Assembly (NCBI RefSeq): GCF_022701295.1
Contig: NZ_CP033204.1
Coordinates: 186,001 to 250,000 of the forward strand
From: Sphingopyxis sp. YF1
GTDB lineage: Bacteria; Pseudomonadota; Alphaproteobacteria; Sphingomonadales; Sphingomonadaceae
DNA: 64,000 bases
Direction of reading: 5' to 3'
How positions within the stretch are numbered: position 1 is the first letter of the stretch; every line of letters starts with the position of its first letter. The notes under the pieces are model-generated. The model had not been told where the DNA came from. It was given only the letters and a program-made list of their open reading frames with translations, and did not search any database. A program made the translations under genes and the position numbers. This document shows positions 33,382-41,747 of the stretch, piece after piece.

Positions 33382-34425
33382 ATGAATCCCTTTCCCCGTC
33401 TCGCGATGCTCGGCCTGTTCACGGCGACCGCGCCGCTCGCGCTTCATGCGGCCGAACCCGTCGCTGGACAGCCCGTGACGGAGGCGCCGGCCGTGTCGGA
33501 GCCCGTACCCGTCGCGACCGATCCGTTGCTGACCAATCCGGTGCCCGCGCCGCCGGTCGAGCCCGAGCCGCGCCTGCCGGCCCCGGTGCGCGCGATGCTC
33601 GACGCCGCGGTTGCGAGCGGCAAGGACAGCGAGGTCGAGACCGTCGCCAAATTCGCAAAGGGCACCAACCCCGCGGCGGCCGAAGAGATCGACCTGATCG
33701 TTGCCGATTTCCGGGCGGCGCGGACCCAGGCGAAGCAGGCCGAGGCCGACGCCGCGCGCGCCAGGCTGGCGAGCGCCAAATTCTGGCAGAACTGGAAGGG
33801 CGAGGGGCAGATCGGCGGGTCGCTGAGCAGCGGCAACACCCGCTCGGCGGGGCTGAGCGCCGGGGTCGCGCTCGCGCGCAAGGGCATCGACTGGACGCAC
33901 AAGTTCCGCAGCCAGGCCGATTATCAGCGCACCAACGGCAAGACCTCGGTCGAACGCTATCTCGTCGAGGTCGAGCCGCAATATCGCATCGATAACCGCG
34001 GCTTCGCTTACGGGCTGGGGCGATGGGAACATGACCGCATCCTCGGCTATGACACGCGCTGGAACCTTTCGGCTGGGCTCGGCTACAAGCTTCTCAACGG
34101 CAAGAAGGTCGCGCTCAGCGTCAAGGGCGGTCCCGCCTGGCGCATGACCGATTTCATCACGGGCGCGCGCGACGGCGAACTCACCGGGCTCGCGGGGCTC
34201 GATTTCGGCTGGCAATTGTCGCCGACGTTGCGGCTGACGCAGGTCGCCTCAACGATCGTCGGCGAAGCGAACAGCTCGACCAGTTCGCAGACCGCGCTCA
34301 ACGCCAAGATCAACAGCGCGCTGTCGGCACGCATCGCCTATTCGGCCCAGATCGACTCCTCGCCGCCGCCGGGGGTCGAAAGCGTCGACACGCAGACGCG
34401 CTTCACTCTGGTCTACGGCTTTTAG
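33382..34425 (+). CDS. DUF481 outer-membrane beta-barrel protein
   Basis: 347 residues. Signal MNPFPRLAMLGLFTATAPLA, an Ala/Pro/Val-rich linker to about residue 70, a helical part (VADFRAARTQAKQAEADAAR), then a DUF481 barrel beginning WKGEGQIGGSLSSGNTRSAG and alternating strands such as HKFRSQADYQRTNGKTSVER. It ends in FTLVYGF with the terminal Phe typical of outer-membrane proteins. AAGGA precedes ATG 33382. Role unknown; relatives include salt-stress-induced YdiY. Confidence 0.82.
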   Translation: MNPFPRLAMLGLFTATAPLALHAAEPVAGQPVTEAPAVSEPVPVATDPLLTNPVPAPPVEPEPRLPAPVRAMLDAAVASGKDSEVETVAKFAKGTNPAAAEEIDLIVADFRAARTQAKQAEADAARARLASAKFWQNWKGEGQIGGSLSSGNTRSAGLSAGVALARKGIDWTHKFRSQADYQRTNGKTSVERYLVEVEPQYRIDNRGFAYGLGRWEHDRILGYDTRWNLSAGLGYKLLNGKKVALSVKGGPAWRMTDFITGARDGELTGLAGLDFGWQLSPTLRLTQVASTIVGEANSSTSSQTALNAKINSALSARIAYSAQIDSSPPPGVESVDTQTRFTLVYGF

Positions 34426-34877
34426 TCGAAGGCGTTGGTGCCGCCGATTTCCTGCCCCTCGGCGAGCAGGCCGGCGCCGGGGACATGGTTGAACTCGATG
34501 CGGATGCCGTCGGGGTCCTCGAACAGGATCGAATAATAGCCCGGTGCCCACGGCTCTTCCCGCGGACCGTGGACAAGGACGATGTCGGTCCGGTCCTTGA
34601 GGAAGGCATGAATCCGGTCGACCGCGTCGCGGTGGCGCAGGCGGAAACAGGCGTGGTGGAGCCCCGGTGCCCCCTGATCGAAGCGCTTGCCGGCATTCTC
34701 GGGCGAACCGGTGCGGATGCCGATCGCCGTGCGTCCGCCGACGCCATAGAGCATATGCTCGCTGTCGAGCACGACCTTGAGGTCGAGATAGGCGATGACG
34801 TCGCGCCAGAAAGCGGTCGAGCGCGCAAAGTCGCCCGCGGTCAGGATGACGTGCGCGACGCCGTTGAGATCGCTCAC
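34422..34877 (-). CDS. VOC family (glyoxalase/dioxygenase fold) protein
   Basis: 151 residues from GTG 34877, with GGGGA 6 nt before it. Two beta-alpha-beta-beta-beta modules: GVAHVILTAGDFARSTAFWR with first His, and GLHHACFRLRHRDAVDRIHA with second His, then the Glu in PDGIRIEFNHVPG. These three are the usual divalent-metal ligands. The reaction is not assignable. The gene starts 10 nt after the M20-like gene, so they are co-transcribed. Confidence 0.82.
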   Translation of the reverse strand: MSDLNGVAHVILTAGDFARSTAFWRDVIAYLDLKVVLDSEHMLYGVGGRTAIGIRTGSPENAGKRFDQGAPGLHHACFRLRHRDAVDRIHAFLKDRTDIVLVHGPREEPWAPGYYSILFEDPDGIRIEFNHVPGAGLLAEGQEIGGTNAFD

Positions 34878-34887
34878 TTGCTGTCCC

Positions 34888-36423
34888 CTATTTGATCGCC
34901 GCCAGCGTGTAGAGGAATTCGGCGAAACCCATCGTCGCATCGACCAGCCCCGCGACCTTGGGGTTGGTCGAATCGACGAGGAAATATTCGTCGGGGGCGT
35001 GCGCCCCCGACCCGTGACCGATGCCGAAATGTGCCGCGGGGATCGACACCGGCGGCGCGGTGAAGGTCGACCCCGGCCAGCTTCCCGCCATCCGCGGGTT
35101 GAGGCTCGTCGCGACGCCGAGCGTCTTGTAGGTCGCGAGTTCGGACCGGACGAGACGGCTGTTCTCGTCGACCTCGGTCGGGTCGTACCCGCCCGACACA
35201 TTGACCTCGACGTCGGTGAAGCCATGCTTGTCGAGATGCGCGCGGAGCTTCTTCTCGGCCTCGGCGCGCGTCTGGTTGGGGACGAGGCGCAGGTCGAGCT
35301 TGGCGACCGCGCGGCCGGGCAGCACGGTCTTGCCGCCGGGGCCGGTATAGCCCGCGACGAGCCCCTCGATATTGACCGTCGGTTCCTGCGCGAGACGGAT
35401 CAGCGCGTCGTCGTAAGCGAGATTGTCGATCCAGTGCGTTATGCCGAGCGCGGCCTTCTGCTGCGCTTCGTCGCCGGCCTTCGCCGCCTCGCGGATCAGG
35501 CTCTTCTCGCGCTCGCTCAAGGGGCGGACATTTTCGAACCAGCCCTCGATCGCGGGGGTGTTGCCGTCGGGCGTGACGAGCGTCTGGAGCGCCTGCACCA
35601 GCCGCCACGCGGGCGAATCGACCATCGCCTTCAGGCTCGAATGCACGTCGCCCTTCGGTCCGCGGCCCCATTTCTCGCCGCTCGCGACCAGTTCCAGCTC
35701 GATGATTCCCTTCGACCCCAGGTTGACGGTGACATTGCCCGTCTTGCCCTGCGAGGCGAAGGGGATGAAGATACCTTCGCATTTCTTCAGCGCGGCGAGA
35801 ATATTCGGTTTGGTCGCGATCTGGCGGAAATGCGGCGAGCCGATTTCCTCCTCGCCCTCGCAGACGAGGACGATGTTGACGGGCAGCTTCGCCTTCGCGG
35901 CGCGGATCGCGTGGAGCGCGGCGAGGAAGGTCGCCTCGGGGCCCTTCTGGTTGACCGCGCCGCGGCCCATGATCGCCTGGCCGAAACCGGGGCGATCGAC
36001 CATCCTGCCCTCGAGCGGCGGCGACGACCATTCGGCCGGATCGAACTGCTTGACGTCGTACATGAAATAGATGCCGAGGGTGCGCGGCGCGCCGACGTCG
36101 ATCGTGCCGAACACGCCCGGATGGCCGTCGGTCGGCACGATCTCGACATTGGTGAAGCCGGCGTCCTTCGCAAGCTCGGCCATATAGGCCGCCCCCTCGG
36201 CCATGTTGCGGTTTTCGGCGGCGATCGAGGGGAGAGCGATCCAGTCGCGGATGCGCTTGATCGAGGCGACCTTGCCCGCCTCGGCCGCCTTGCGGATGTC
36301 GGCCATCGGACCCTGTGCGGCGAGGCCGGGCAGCGGCCGCATCAGCATCGCCCCCGCTCCGAGCATCGCGGAACCGCGAATCAAGTCGCGGCGGTTCAGC
36401 TTGTCGACGTTACGGAAATCCAT
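34888..36423 (-). CDS. M20-family metallopeptidase-like protein with altered metal site, Tat-exported
   Basis: 511 residues. Signal with twin Arg (NRRDLIRGSAMLGAGAMLM), so probably folded before export. The M20 fold is clear: IMGRGAVNQKGPEATFLAAL, LVCEGEEEIGSPHF, dimerisation-domain GDVHSSLKAMVDSPAWR and C-terminal GHGSGAHAPDEYF. But the first ligand motif GHYDV reads FMYDV (Met121 where His is expected) and the bridging Asp of GxxDxKG is Asn158. Carboxypeptidase activity with two zinc ions is therefore doubtful; a single-metal or binding-only function is possible. Heads an operon with the VOC gene. Confidence 0.82.
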   Translation of the reverse strand: MDFRNVDKLNRRDLIRGSAMLGAGAMLMRPLPGLAAQGPMADIRKAAEAGKVASIKRIRDWIALPSIAAENRNMAEGAAYMAELAKDAGFTNVEIVPTDGHPGVFGTIDVGAPRTLGIYFMYDVKQFDPAEWSSPPLEGRMVDRPGFGQAIMGRGAVNQKGPEATFLAALHAIRAAKAKLPVNIVLVCEGEEEIGSPHFRQIATKPNILAALKKCEGIFIPFASQGKTGNVTVNLGSKGIIELELVASGEKWGRGPKGDVHSSLKAMVDSPAWRLVQALQTLVTPDGNTPAIEGWFENVRPLSEREKSLIREAAKAGDEAQQKAALGITHWIDNLAYDDALIRLAQEPTVNIEGLVAGYTGPGGKTVLPGRAVAKLDLRLVPNQTRAEAEKKLRAHLDKHGFTDVEVNVSGGYDPTEVDENSRLVRSELATYKTLGVATSLNPRMAGSWPGSTFTAPPVSIPAAHFGIGHGSGAHAPDEYFLVDSTNPKVAGLVDATMGFAEFLYTLAAIK

Positions 36424-36488
36424 GCCGCGTCCCCTGGCTGCCTATGTTGCGGGGAGTGTTCTTCAAATTGGAGGAGATGGCAAGGCGG

Positions 36489-36583
36489 CACCGGCGGGAT
36501 CCCGGCCTTCGCCGCGATCTCGCCGTTTCGGAGGTTTCAGGTCGTGAGGGCGTGACCCCGGCCTTTGCCGGGGTGACGGAGAG
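36489..36583. repeat. Intergenic palindromes of the CCCCGGCnAAGGCC type
   Basis: Contains CCCCGGCCTTTGCCGGGG at about 36557-36574, flanked by GTGA and TGAC, and a related half GGGATCCCGGCCTTCGCC at 36499. The same family of palindrome is found at 43583-43658. It lies between the M20-like gene and fumarase (gap 36424-36601) and could act as a terminator for the reverse-strand fumarase gene. Confidence 0.55.
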
Positions 36584-36601
36584 GGAGTTGGAGCGACGCG
36601 C

Positions 36602-38125
36602 TCACGCCTTCTCGAGCAACCCCTCGTCCTTGATCCGCTTCTGCCACAGCGCGGGGGCGTTGACGTGGACGTTCTGGCCTTCGCTGTCGACCGCGACGGT
36701 GACCGGGAAGTCCTGCACCTCGAATTCGTAGATCGCTTCCATGCCGAGGTCGGCGAAGCCGACGACCTTGCTGCCCTTGATCGCGCGCGCGACCAGATAG
36801 GCCGCGCCGCCGACCGCCATCAGATAGGCGCTCTTGTGCTTCGCGATCGCCTGTGTCGCGGCGGGGCCGCGTTCGGCCTTGCCGACGCAGGCGAGCAGCC
36901 CCTGATCGAGCATCATGTCCATGAACTTGTCCATGCGCGTCGCGGTCGTCGGACCCGCGGGGCCGACGATTTCCTCGCCGACCGGATCGACCGGTCCGAC
37001 ATAATAGATGACGCGGCCCTTGAACTCGACGGGGAGTTGCTCGCCCTTCGCGAGCATGTCGGCGATGCGCTTGTGCGCGGCGTCGCGGCCGGTGAGCATC
37101 TTGCCGTTGAGCAGCAGCCGGTCGCCTTGCTTCCAGCTTGCGACGACCTCGGGGGTCAGGCTGTCGAGGTCGACGCGGATCGCGGCCTGGTCGGGCTTCC
37201 AGTCGATCTCGGGATAATCGGCGAGCACCGGCTTTTCGAGAAAGGCGGGGCCGCTGCCGTCGAGGGTGACGTGTGCATGGCGTGTTGCGGCGCAGTTCGG
37301 GATCATCGCGACGGGCTTCGACGCCGCGTGCGTCGGCCAGTCGTTGATTTTCACGTCGAGCACGGTGGCAAGGCCGCCGAGCCCCTGCGCGCCGATGCCG
37401 AGCGCATTGACCTTTTCATACAGCTCGATGCGCAGTTCTTCGGTCGGGTTCGCGGGGCCGCGCGCGAGCAGCTCGGTCATGTCGATCGGGTCCATCAGCG
37501 ACTGTTTGGCGAGCAGCATCGCCTTTTCGGCGGTGCCGCCGATGCCGATGCCGAGCATGCCCGGCGGGCACCAGCCGGCGCCCATCTGCGGCACCATTTC
37601 GAGCACCCAGTCGACGATCGAATCCGACGGGTTCATCATCTTGAACTTCGACTTGTTCTCGCTGCCGCCGCCCTTCGCTGCGACGTCGATCACGACCTTC
37701 GCGCCGGGGACCATCTCGACGTTGAGGACGGAGGGCGTGTTATCCTTGGTGTTGACGCGGCTGAACGCCGGGTCGGCGAGGATCGAGGCGCGCAGCTTGT
37801 TTTCGGGGTGGAGATAGGCCTTGCGCACGCCCTCGTCGACGACCTGCTGCAGGCTGCGGGGGCTGTCGAGGCGGCAGTCCATGCCCCATTTGATGAAGAC
37901 GGTGACGATGCCGGTGTCCTGGCAGATCGGGCGGTGCCCCTCGGCGCACATGCGGCTGTTCGACAGGATCTGCGCCATCGCGTCCTTCGCGGCGGGCGAT
38001 ACCTCGCGCTCATAGGCCGCGGCGAGCGCGCGGATATAGTCCATCGGGTGGAAATAGCTGATGTACTGGAGCGCGTCGGCGATGGTCTCGACGAGGTCGT
38101 CCTCGCGGATGATGACGGTGTTCAT
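36602..38125 (-). CDS. Fumarate hydratase class I (iron-sulfur)
   Basis: Hydrates fumarate to malate in the TCA cycle with a labile 4Fe-4S cluster. 507 residues, single-chain class I form. Cluster cysteines are in HRPICQDTGIVTVF, MGAGWCPPGMLGIGIGGTAE and IPNCAATRHAHV. C-terminal beta domain contains GKMLTGRDAAHKRIADM and VGPVDPVGEEIVGPAGPTT. ATG 38125 begins MNTVIIREDD. It stands alone; an upstream regulator site was not found. Confidence 0.94.
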   Translation of the reverse strand: MNTVIIREDDLVETIADALQYISYFHPMDYIRALAAAYEREVSPAAKDAMAQILSNSRMCAEGHRPICQDTGIVTVFIKWGMDCRLDSPRSLQQVVDEGVRKAYLHPENKLRASILADPAFSRVNTKDNTPSVLNVEMVPGAKVVIDVAAKGGGSENKSKFKMMNPSDSIVDWVLEMVPQMGAGWCPPGMLGIGIGGTAEKAMLLAKQSLMDPIDMTELLARGPANPTEELRIELYEKVNALGIGAQGLGGLATVLDVKINDWPTHAASKPVAMIPNCAATRHAHVTLDGSGPAFLEKPVLADYPEIDWKPDQAAIRVDLDSLTPEVVASWKQGDRLLLNGKMLTGRDAAHKRIADMLAKGEQLPVEFKGRVIYYVGPVDPVGEEIVGPAGPTTATRMDKFMDMMLDQGLLACVGKAERGPAATQAIAKHKSAYLMAVGGAAYLVARAIKGSKVVGFADLGMEAIYEFEVQDFPVTVAVDSEGQNVHVNAPALWQKRIKDEGLLEKA

Positions 38126-38222
38126 GGGTGCAGTCCCCTTTGCCCTGTGTCAGGATTCGGGGTCTCCCTAGACCCGGCAACCTGCGACGGGAAGGGGTTA
38201 GCTGCCGGTTGGTATCTTCAGC

Positions 38223-38687
38223 CTATTGGCACTCGGTGCATTTGCCGCGCACCTCGATCACCGGGCGCTCGGATACAAAACCCGTCGCGTCGGCGGCGGC
38301 GCGGACACCATCCGACAATGTGTCATTGTCGATGTGGACCGCGGTGCCGCAGCTGTCGCAGATCAGGAAGATGCAGTCGTGCAGGCAGCCCGGATGGCTG
38401 TTCGCGACGAAGGCATTGGCGCTCTCGACGCGGCGGACGAGGTTGTTCGCGACGAACAGGTCGAGGATGCGGTACACGCTGTTCGGTGCGACGCGCTTGC
38501 CGCGTTTCTGCGACACGATGTCGGCGATTTCATAGGCGCTTGCGGGCTTGCCGATTTCGGCGACGGCATCGAAAATCTGCGCGCGCATGTCGGTCCACGC
38601 CTCTCCGCCCTTTTCGAGCGCGGCCTGCGCCGCGTCGGCGAGCGAGGCTCCGCTGGCCTCGACGTGCGGATGGTCATGTTTGCCCAT
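38223..38687 (-). CDS. zur: Fur-family zinc uptake regulator
   Basis: 154 residues. DNA-binding helix region YEIADIVSQKRGKRVAPNSVYRIL (start about residue 52), then the metal domain HPGCLHDCIFLICDSCGTAVHI and the C-terminal CTEC, giving CxxC pairs of the structural zinc site. A His-rich start (MGKHDHPHVEA) is typical of alphaproteobacterial Zur rather than Fur. It follows merC with 94 nt between and is probably in one transcript with it, controlled by the palindrome at 39268-39282. Confidence 0.85.
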   Translation of the reverse strand: MGKHDHPHVEASGASLADAAQAALEKGGEAWTDMRAQIFDAVAEIGKPASAYEIADIVSQKRGKRVAPNSVYRILDLFVANNLVRRVESANAFVANSHPGCLHDCIFLICDSCGTAVHIDNDTLSDGVRAAADATGFVSERPVIEVRGKCTECQ

Positions 38688-38781
38688 GGCGTTTCCTTAG
38701 GCGCGCAACCGCGCCGATCATGCCCCTAACCCCCGCAATGTAGGGTGTTTGGCGGCCGCCCGCAAGCGCGGGGCGCGCGCG

Positions 38782-39237
38782 TCAGTTCCGCGCGCGGCGG
38801 TTGAGGTCGTGCCCGAGCGCGACCACCGCGACGCCGATCATCGTCGCGAGCACTTCGCTGCCGTCGTGCGGCCGCGACAGCGCGCCCGCCATCATCCCGA
38901 GCCCGAAGCAGCCGACGCCGAAGGGCATCAGATAGCCGTGGCTGAGGACGCCCGAGACGAGCGTCACGAGCGCGAAACCGATCGCGATGACCAGGCCCAC
39001 CTCGTGGAACAGGTGATTGTCGAGGAACACGCCGCCGACCGAGGCGACCGACGCGAAGAAGACCGTCGTCGCGACGCAATGCACGAGGCATAGGCCCGAC
39101 AGGCTCATCGCGAGCTGGTCGCCCGACAACGCGGTCAGCGGGCGCGATTCGCGCGCAGCCCGAACCAGCGCGGCCCCCCGTCTCAAGAAGGAGGCAGGGC
39201 GCGTCAGAACAGGGGCAGGGCTGGCGACACGGGTCAC
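38782..39237 (-). CDS. MerC-domain membrane protein
   Basis: 151 residues with a basic N-terminal stretch of about 40 before four membrane segments. The MerC motif LSGLCLVHCVATTVFFAS (with the Cys of the first segment) near residue 46 is visible, followed by FHEVGLVIAIGFALVTLVSG and CFGLGMMAGALS. MerC proteins carry mercuric or other ions; in sphingomonads a MerC-like gene next to zur more likely serves zinc or is zinc-regulated. A later start at MSLSGLC is possible. Confidence 0.82.
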   Translation of the reverse strand: MTRVASPAPVLTRPASFLRRGAALVRAARESRPLTALSGDQLAMSLSGLCLVHCVATTVFFASVASVGGVFLDNHLFHEVGLVIAIGFALVTLVSGVLSHGYLMPFGVGCFGLGMMAGALSRPHDGSEVLATMIGVAVVALGHDLNRRARN

Positions 39238-39267
39238 CCGATTCTCCGTTGGGGCAATTGCGATGGC

Positions 39268-39282
39268 TGATATGGCATATCA
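39268..39282. promoter_or_regulatory. Perfect palindrome upstream of merC-zur, candidate Zur box
   Basis: TGATATG-G-CATATCA, a perfect 7-1-7 inverted repeat, 30 nt before the merC start. AT-rich palindromes of this size are the binding form of Fur/Zur proteins, and the regulator is encoded in the same transcript, so autoregulation by zinc is the simplest reading. Nothing else was seen in 39238-39373 between the divergent end of the acyl-CoA ligase and this site. Confidence 0.6.
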
Positions 39283-39373
39283 TGACGCAGGTTACAATGT
39301 CTCATGGGCGATTTCACGCCATGCCGGCCCAATTCTGCGGCGCGCTCCGATCTTGTTGGCGGTACGCCCGGGG

Positions 39374-41041
39374 TCAGGCCCCTTCCTCCGCGCGCAGCGC
39401 CTTCCTGTCCAGCTTGCCGATCATCGTCTTGGGCAGGTTCAGCCGCACCTCGACCGCGCTCACGCGCTCATGCTTGCCGAGCTGCGGGTTGAGCCAGGCG
39501 GCGAGCGCTTCGCCCGATATGTCGAAACCCTCTTCGAGCGTGACGAAGGCCTTGGGGCTTTCGCCGCGATAGGCGTCGGGGACACCCAGCACGATGGCTT
39601 CCTTGACCGCGGGATGTTCGTAGAGGCGCGCCTCGATCTCGCTCGGATAGACCTTGAAGCCGCCGACCGCGATCATGTCCTTCAGGCGGTCGACGATGCG
39701 GACATAACCGTCCTCGTCGATCACCGCGACGTCGCCGGTACGCAGCCAGCCGTCGGCGGTGAAGCTGTCCTGATCGGCCGCGGGGCGGTTCCAGTAGCCC
39801 TGCATGATCTGCGGTCCCTTGACCACGAGTTCGCCGGGTTCGCCCGCGGGGGCGTCGCGCATCGAATCCTCCTTGTCGACAAGGCGGAGGTGCGTCGCGG
39901 GCAGCGGCTGGCCGATCGTGCCCGCCTTGACCGGGCCGTCATAGGGGTTGGTCGACACCACCCCCGAGCTTTCGGTGAGCCCATAGCCCTCGACGAGCGC
40001 GGCGCCGGTGGCGGCGATGAATTTCTCGCGCAGCTCGGCGGGCATCGGCGCGCCGCCCGAGATGCAGACGCGCAGCGAAGAGAAATCGGTCTTGGCAAGA
40101 TCGGGATGGTCGAGCAGCGCCTGGTACATCGTCGGCACGCCGGGCAGCGCGGTCGCCCTCGTCCGGCCGAGCGTCGCGAGCGCCTGCTTGGCATCGAAGC
40201 GCGGCAGCATCGCGATCATGCCGCCGTTGAGCACGGTGCGGTTGAGCACGCAGGTGTTGGCGAAGACGTGGAAAAAGGGCAGCACGCCGAGGATACGGTC
40301 GTCGGCGTCGTGATCGGGGTCGATGCTGTTCACCTGCCGCGCATTGGCGGTCAGATTCTGGTGCGTCAGCTTCGCGCCCTTGGGCGTGCCGGTGGTGCCG
40401 CCGGTATACTGGATCAGCGCGACGTCGCTTTCGGGATCGATCGCCACCGGATCGGGGCGTCCGTCATTGTCGACCAGCGCCGAAAAGCGCGTGACGCGCG
40501 GGTCGGCCGGAAGCTCGGCGACCTCCTTGCGGCGAAGCATGCGATAGAGCAGCGACTTGGCGCGGGGCAGGCCGCCCGCGACCGATCCGACGACGAGCTG
40601 CTTGAGGCTCGATCCGTCGAGCACCTCGAGCGCGGTCGGCAGAAGCGCGGTCGCGCTCATCGTGAACAATATGTCGGTGCCCGAATCCTCGACCTGCGCC
40701 TCGAGTTCGTGCGGCGTGTAGAGCGGCGAGAAGTTGACCACCGTCGCGCCCGCGGCGAGCGCGCCATAATAGGCGGCAACATAATGCGGGACGTTGGGCA
40801 GGAACAGGCCGACGCGGTGCCCCTTGCCGATTCCGCGAAGCTGCAGCCCCCGGGCGACGCGCGCCACGCCGCGCGCGACCTCGTTGTAGCCGAAGCGCCG
40901 CCCCATGAAATCGAGCATCGCCGCGTCGCCGCGGCGCGCGACGCTGGCGGCGAGCATGTCCGGAAGCGAAATCGGCGCGAAATCCTGATCCCAGGCGGTC
41001 GGGTGGCGATAGTTGGTCGACCAGTCGTAGGGGGTGTTCAT
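39374..41041 (-). CDS. Long-chain acyl-CoA synthetase (FadD type)
   Basis: 555 residues, normal for FadD. Motifs: LIQYTGGTTGTPKGAKLTHQ (near residue 210), VEGYGLTESSGVVSTNP, GWLRTGDVAVIDEDGYVRIV and MIAVGGFKVYPSEIEARLYE, ending LPKTMIGKLDRKALR with the catalytic Lys. ATG at 41041 begins MNTPYDWSTNYRHPTAWD; a plausible AAGGA lies 12 nt before. The substrate is probably long-chain fatty acid. Divergent from the forward secreted protein at 41175; the 133-nt space likely holds both promoters. Confidence 0.9.
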   Translation of the reverse strand: MNTPYDWSTNYRHPTAWDQDFAPISLPDMLAASVARRGDAAMLDFMGRRFGYNEVARGVARVARGLQLRGIGKGHRVGLFLPNVPHYVAAYYGALAAGATVVNFSPLYTPHELEAQVEDSGTDILFTMSATALLPTALEVLDGSSLKQLVVGSVAGGLPRAKSLLYRMLRRKEVAELPADPRVTRFSALVDNDGRPDPVAIDPESDVALIQYTGGTTGTPKGAKLTHQNLTANARQVNSIDPDHDADDRILGVLPFFHVFANTCVLNRTVLNGGMIAMLPRFDAKQALATLGRTRATALPGVPTMYQALLDHPDLAKTDFSSLRVCISGGAPMPAELREKFIAATGAALVEGYGLTESSGVVSTNPYDGPVKAGTIGQPLPATHLRLVDKEDSMRDAPAGEPGELVVKGPQIMQGYWNRPAADQDSFTADGWLRTGDVAVIDEDGYVRIVDRLKDMIAVGGFKVYPSEIEARLYEHPAVKEAIVLGVPDAYRGESPKAFVTLEEGFDISGEALAAWLNPQLGKHERVSAVEVRLNLPKTMIGKLDRKALRAEEGA

Positions 41042-41174
41042 CGCGGCGCATCGTCCTTTGCTCGGGAGAGGGGCATTCATCCTAGGCACGACGCGAGAGC
41101 ATCGCAATCGGGGGGCAACGCTTGCAGCGGTGCCGCGCGACCGCTAGTCAGGAACGACGGCAGGGAGGACGGCC

Positions 41175-41720
41175 ATGGGTGCAGCAGCGCGGATTTTGAC
41201 GGTCGCAGGAACGGCGACGATCCTGCTCGCGGCGCCGGGTTCTTTTGCGATGGCAAAGGACAAGGATCCGCCCGCGACCCCGCCGCAGGTGCAGCAGGTC
41301 TATGCGTGCCGCGACGTTGCCGACACCGCCGCGCGGCTCGCCTGTTTCGATCGCCAGGTTTCCGCGCTGCAGCAGGCCGAGCAGGCGCGCGACATCACCA
41401 TGTTCGATCGCGCGGCGGCGCAAAAGGCGCGGCGCGGGCTGTTCGGCTTCACGCTGCGCGACCTGCCGTTTCTGGGCGGCGACGACGAGGACGAGCCCGC
41501 GCTGCGGCTCGACACGACGGTCAAATGGGCGCGCCGCTACGACATGGACAAGCTGCGCTTCGAGATCGAGGACGGGGCCGTGTGGGCGCAAACCGACCAG
41601 ACCGTGCTGCCGCGCGACCCGAAACCAGGCGACAAGGTGCTGATCTATCCCGGAGCGATGGGCAGCTATTTTGCCGAGATCGGCGGCCAGAAACGCGTTC
41701 GCGTCCGCCGCGAGCGCTGA
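41175..41720 (+). CDS. Secreted protein of unknown function
   Basis: 181 residues with signal MGAAARILTVAGTATILLAAPGSFAMA. Mature part opens with YACRDVADTAARLACFDRQV, a two-cysteine segment (C-x10-RLACxD) also seen in some type VI secretion accessory proteins, then LFGFTLRDLPFLGGDDEDEP and a small beta domain (MDKLRFEIEDGAVWAQTD). GGGAGGA lies before the ATG. Function unknown; it precedes the pabBC fusion by 27 nt. Confidence 0.7.
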   Translation: MGAAARILTVAGTATILLAAPGSFAMAKDKDPPATPPQVQQVYACRDVADTAARLACFDRQVSALQQAEQARDITMFDRAAAQKARRGLFGFTLRDLPFLGGDDEDEPALRLDTTVKWARRYDMDKLRFEIEDGAVWAQTDQTVLPRDPKPGDKVLIYPGAMGSYFAEIGGQKRVRVRRER

Positions 41721-41747
41721 CTCCGTCTTGACCCGTCTGTCCTTGTC

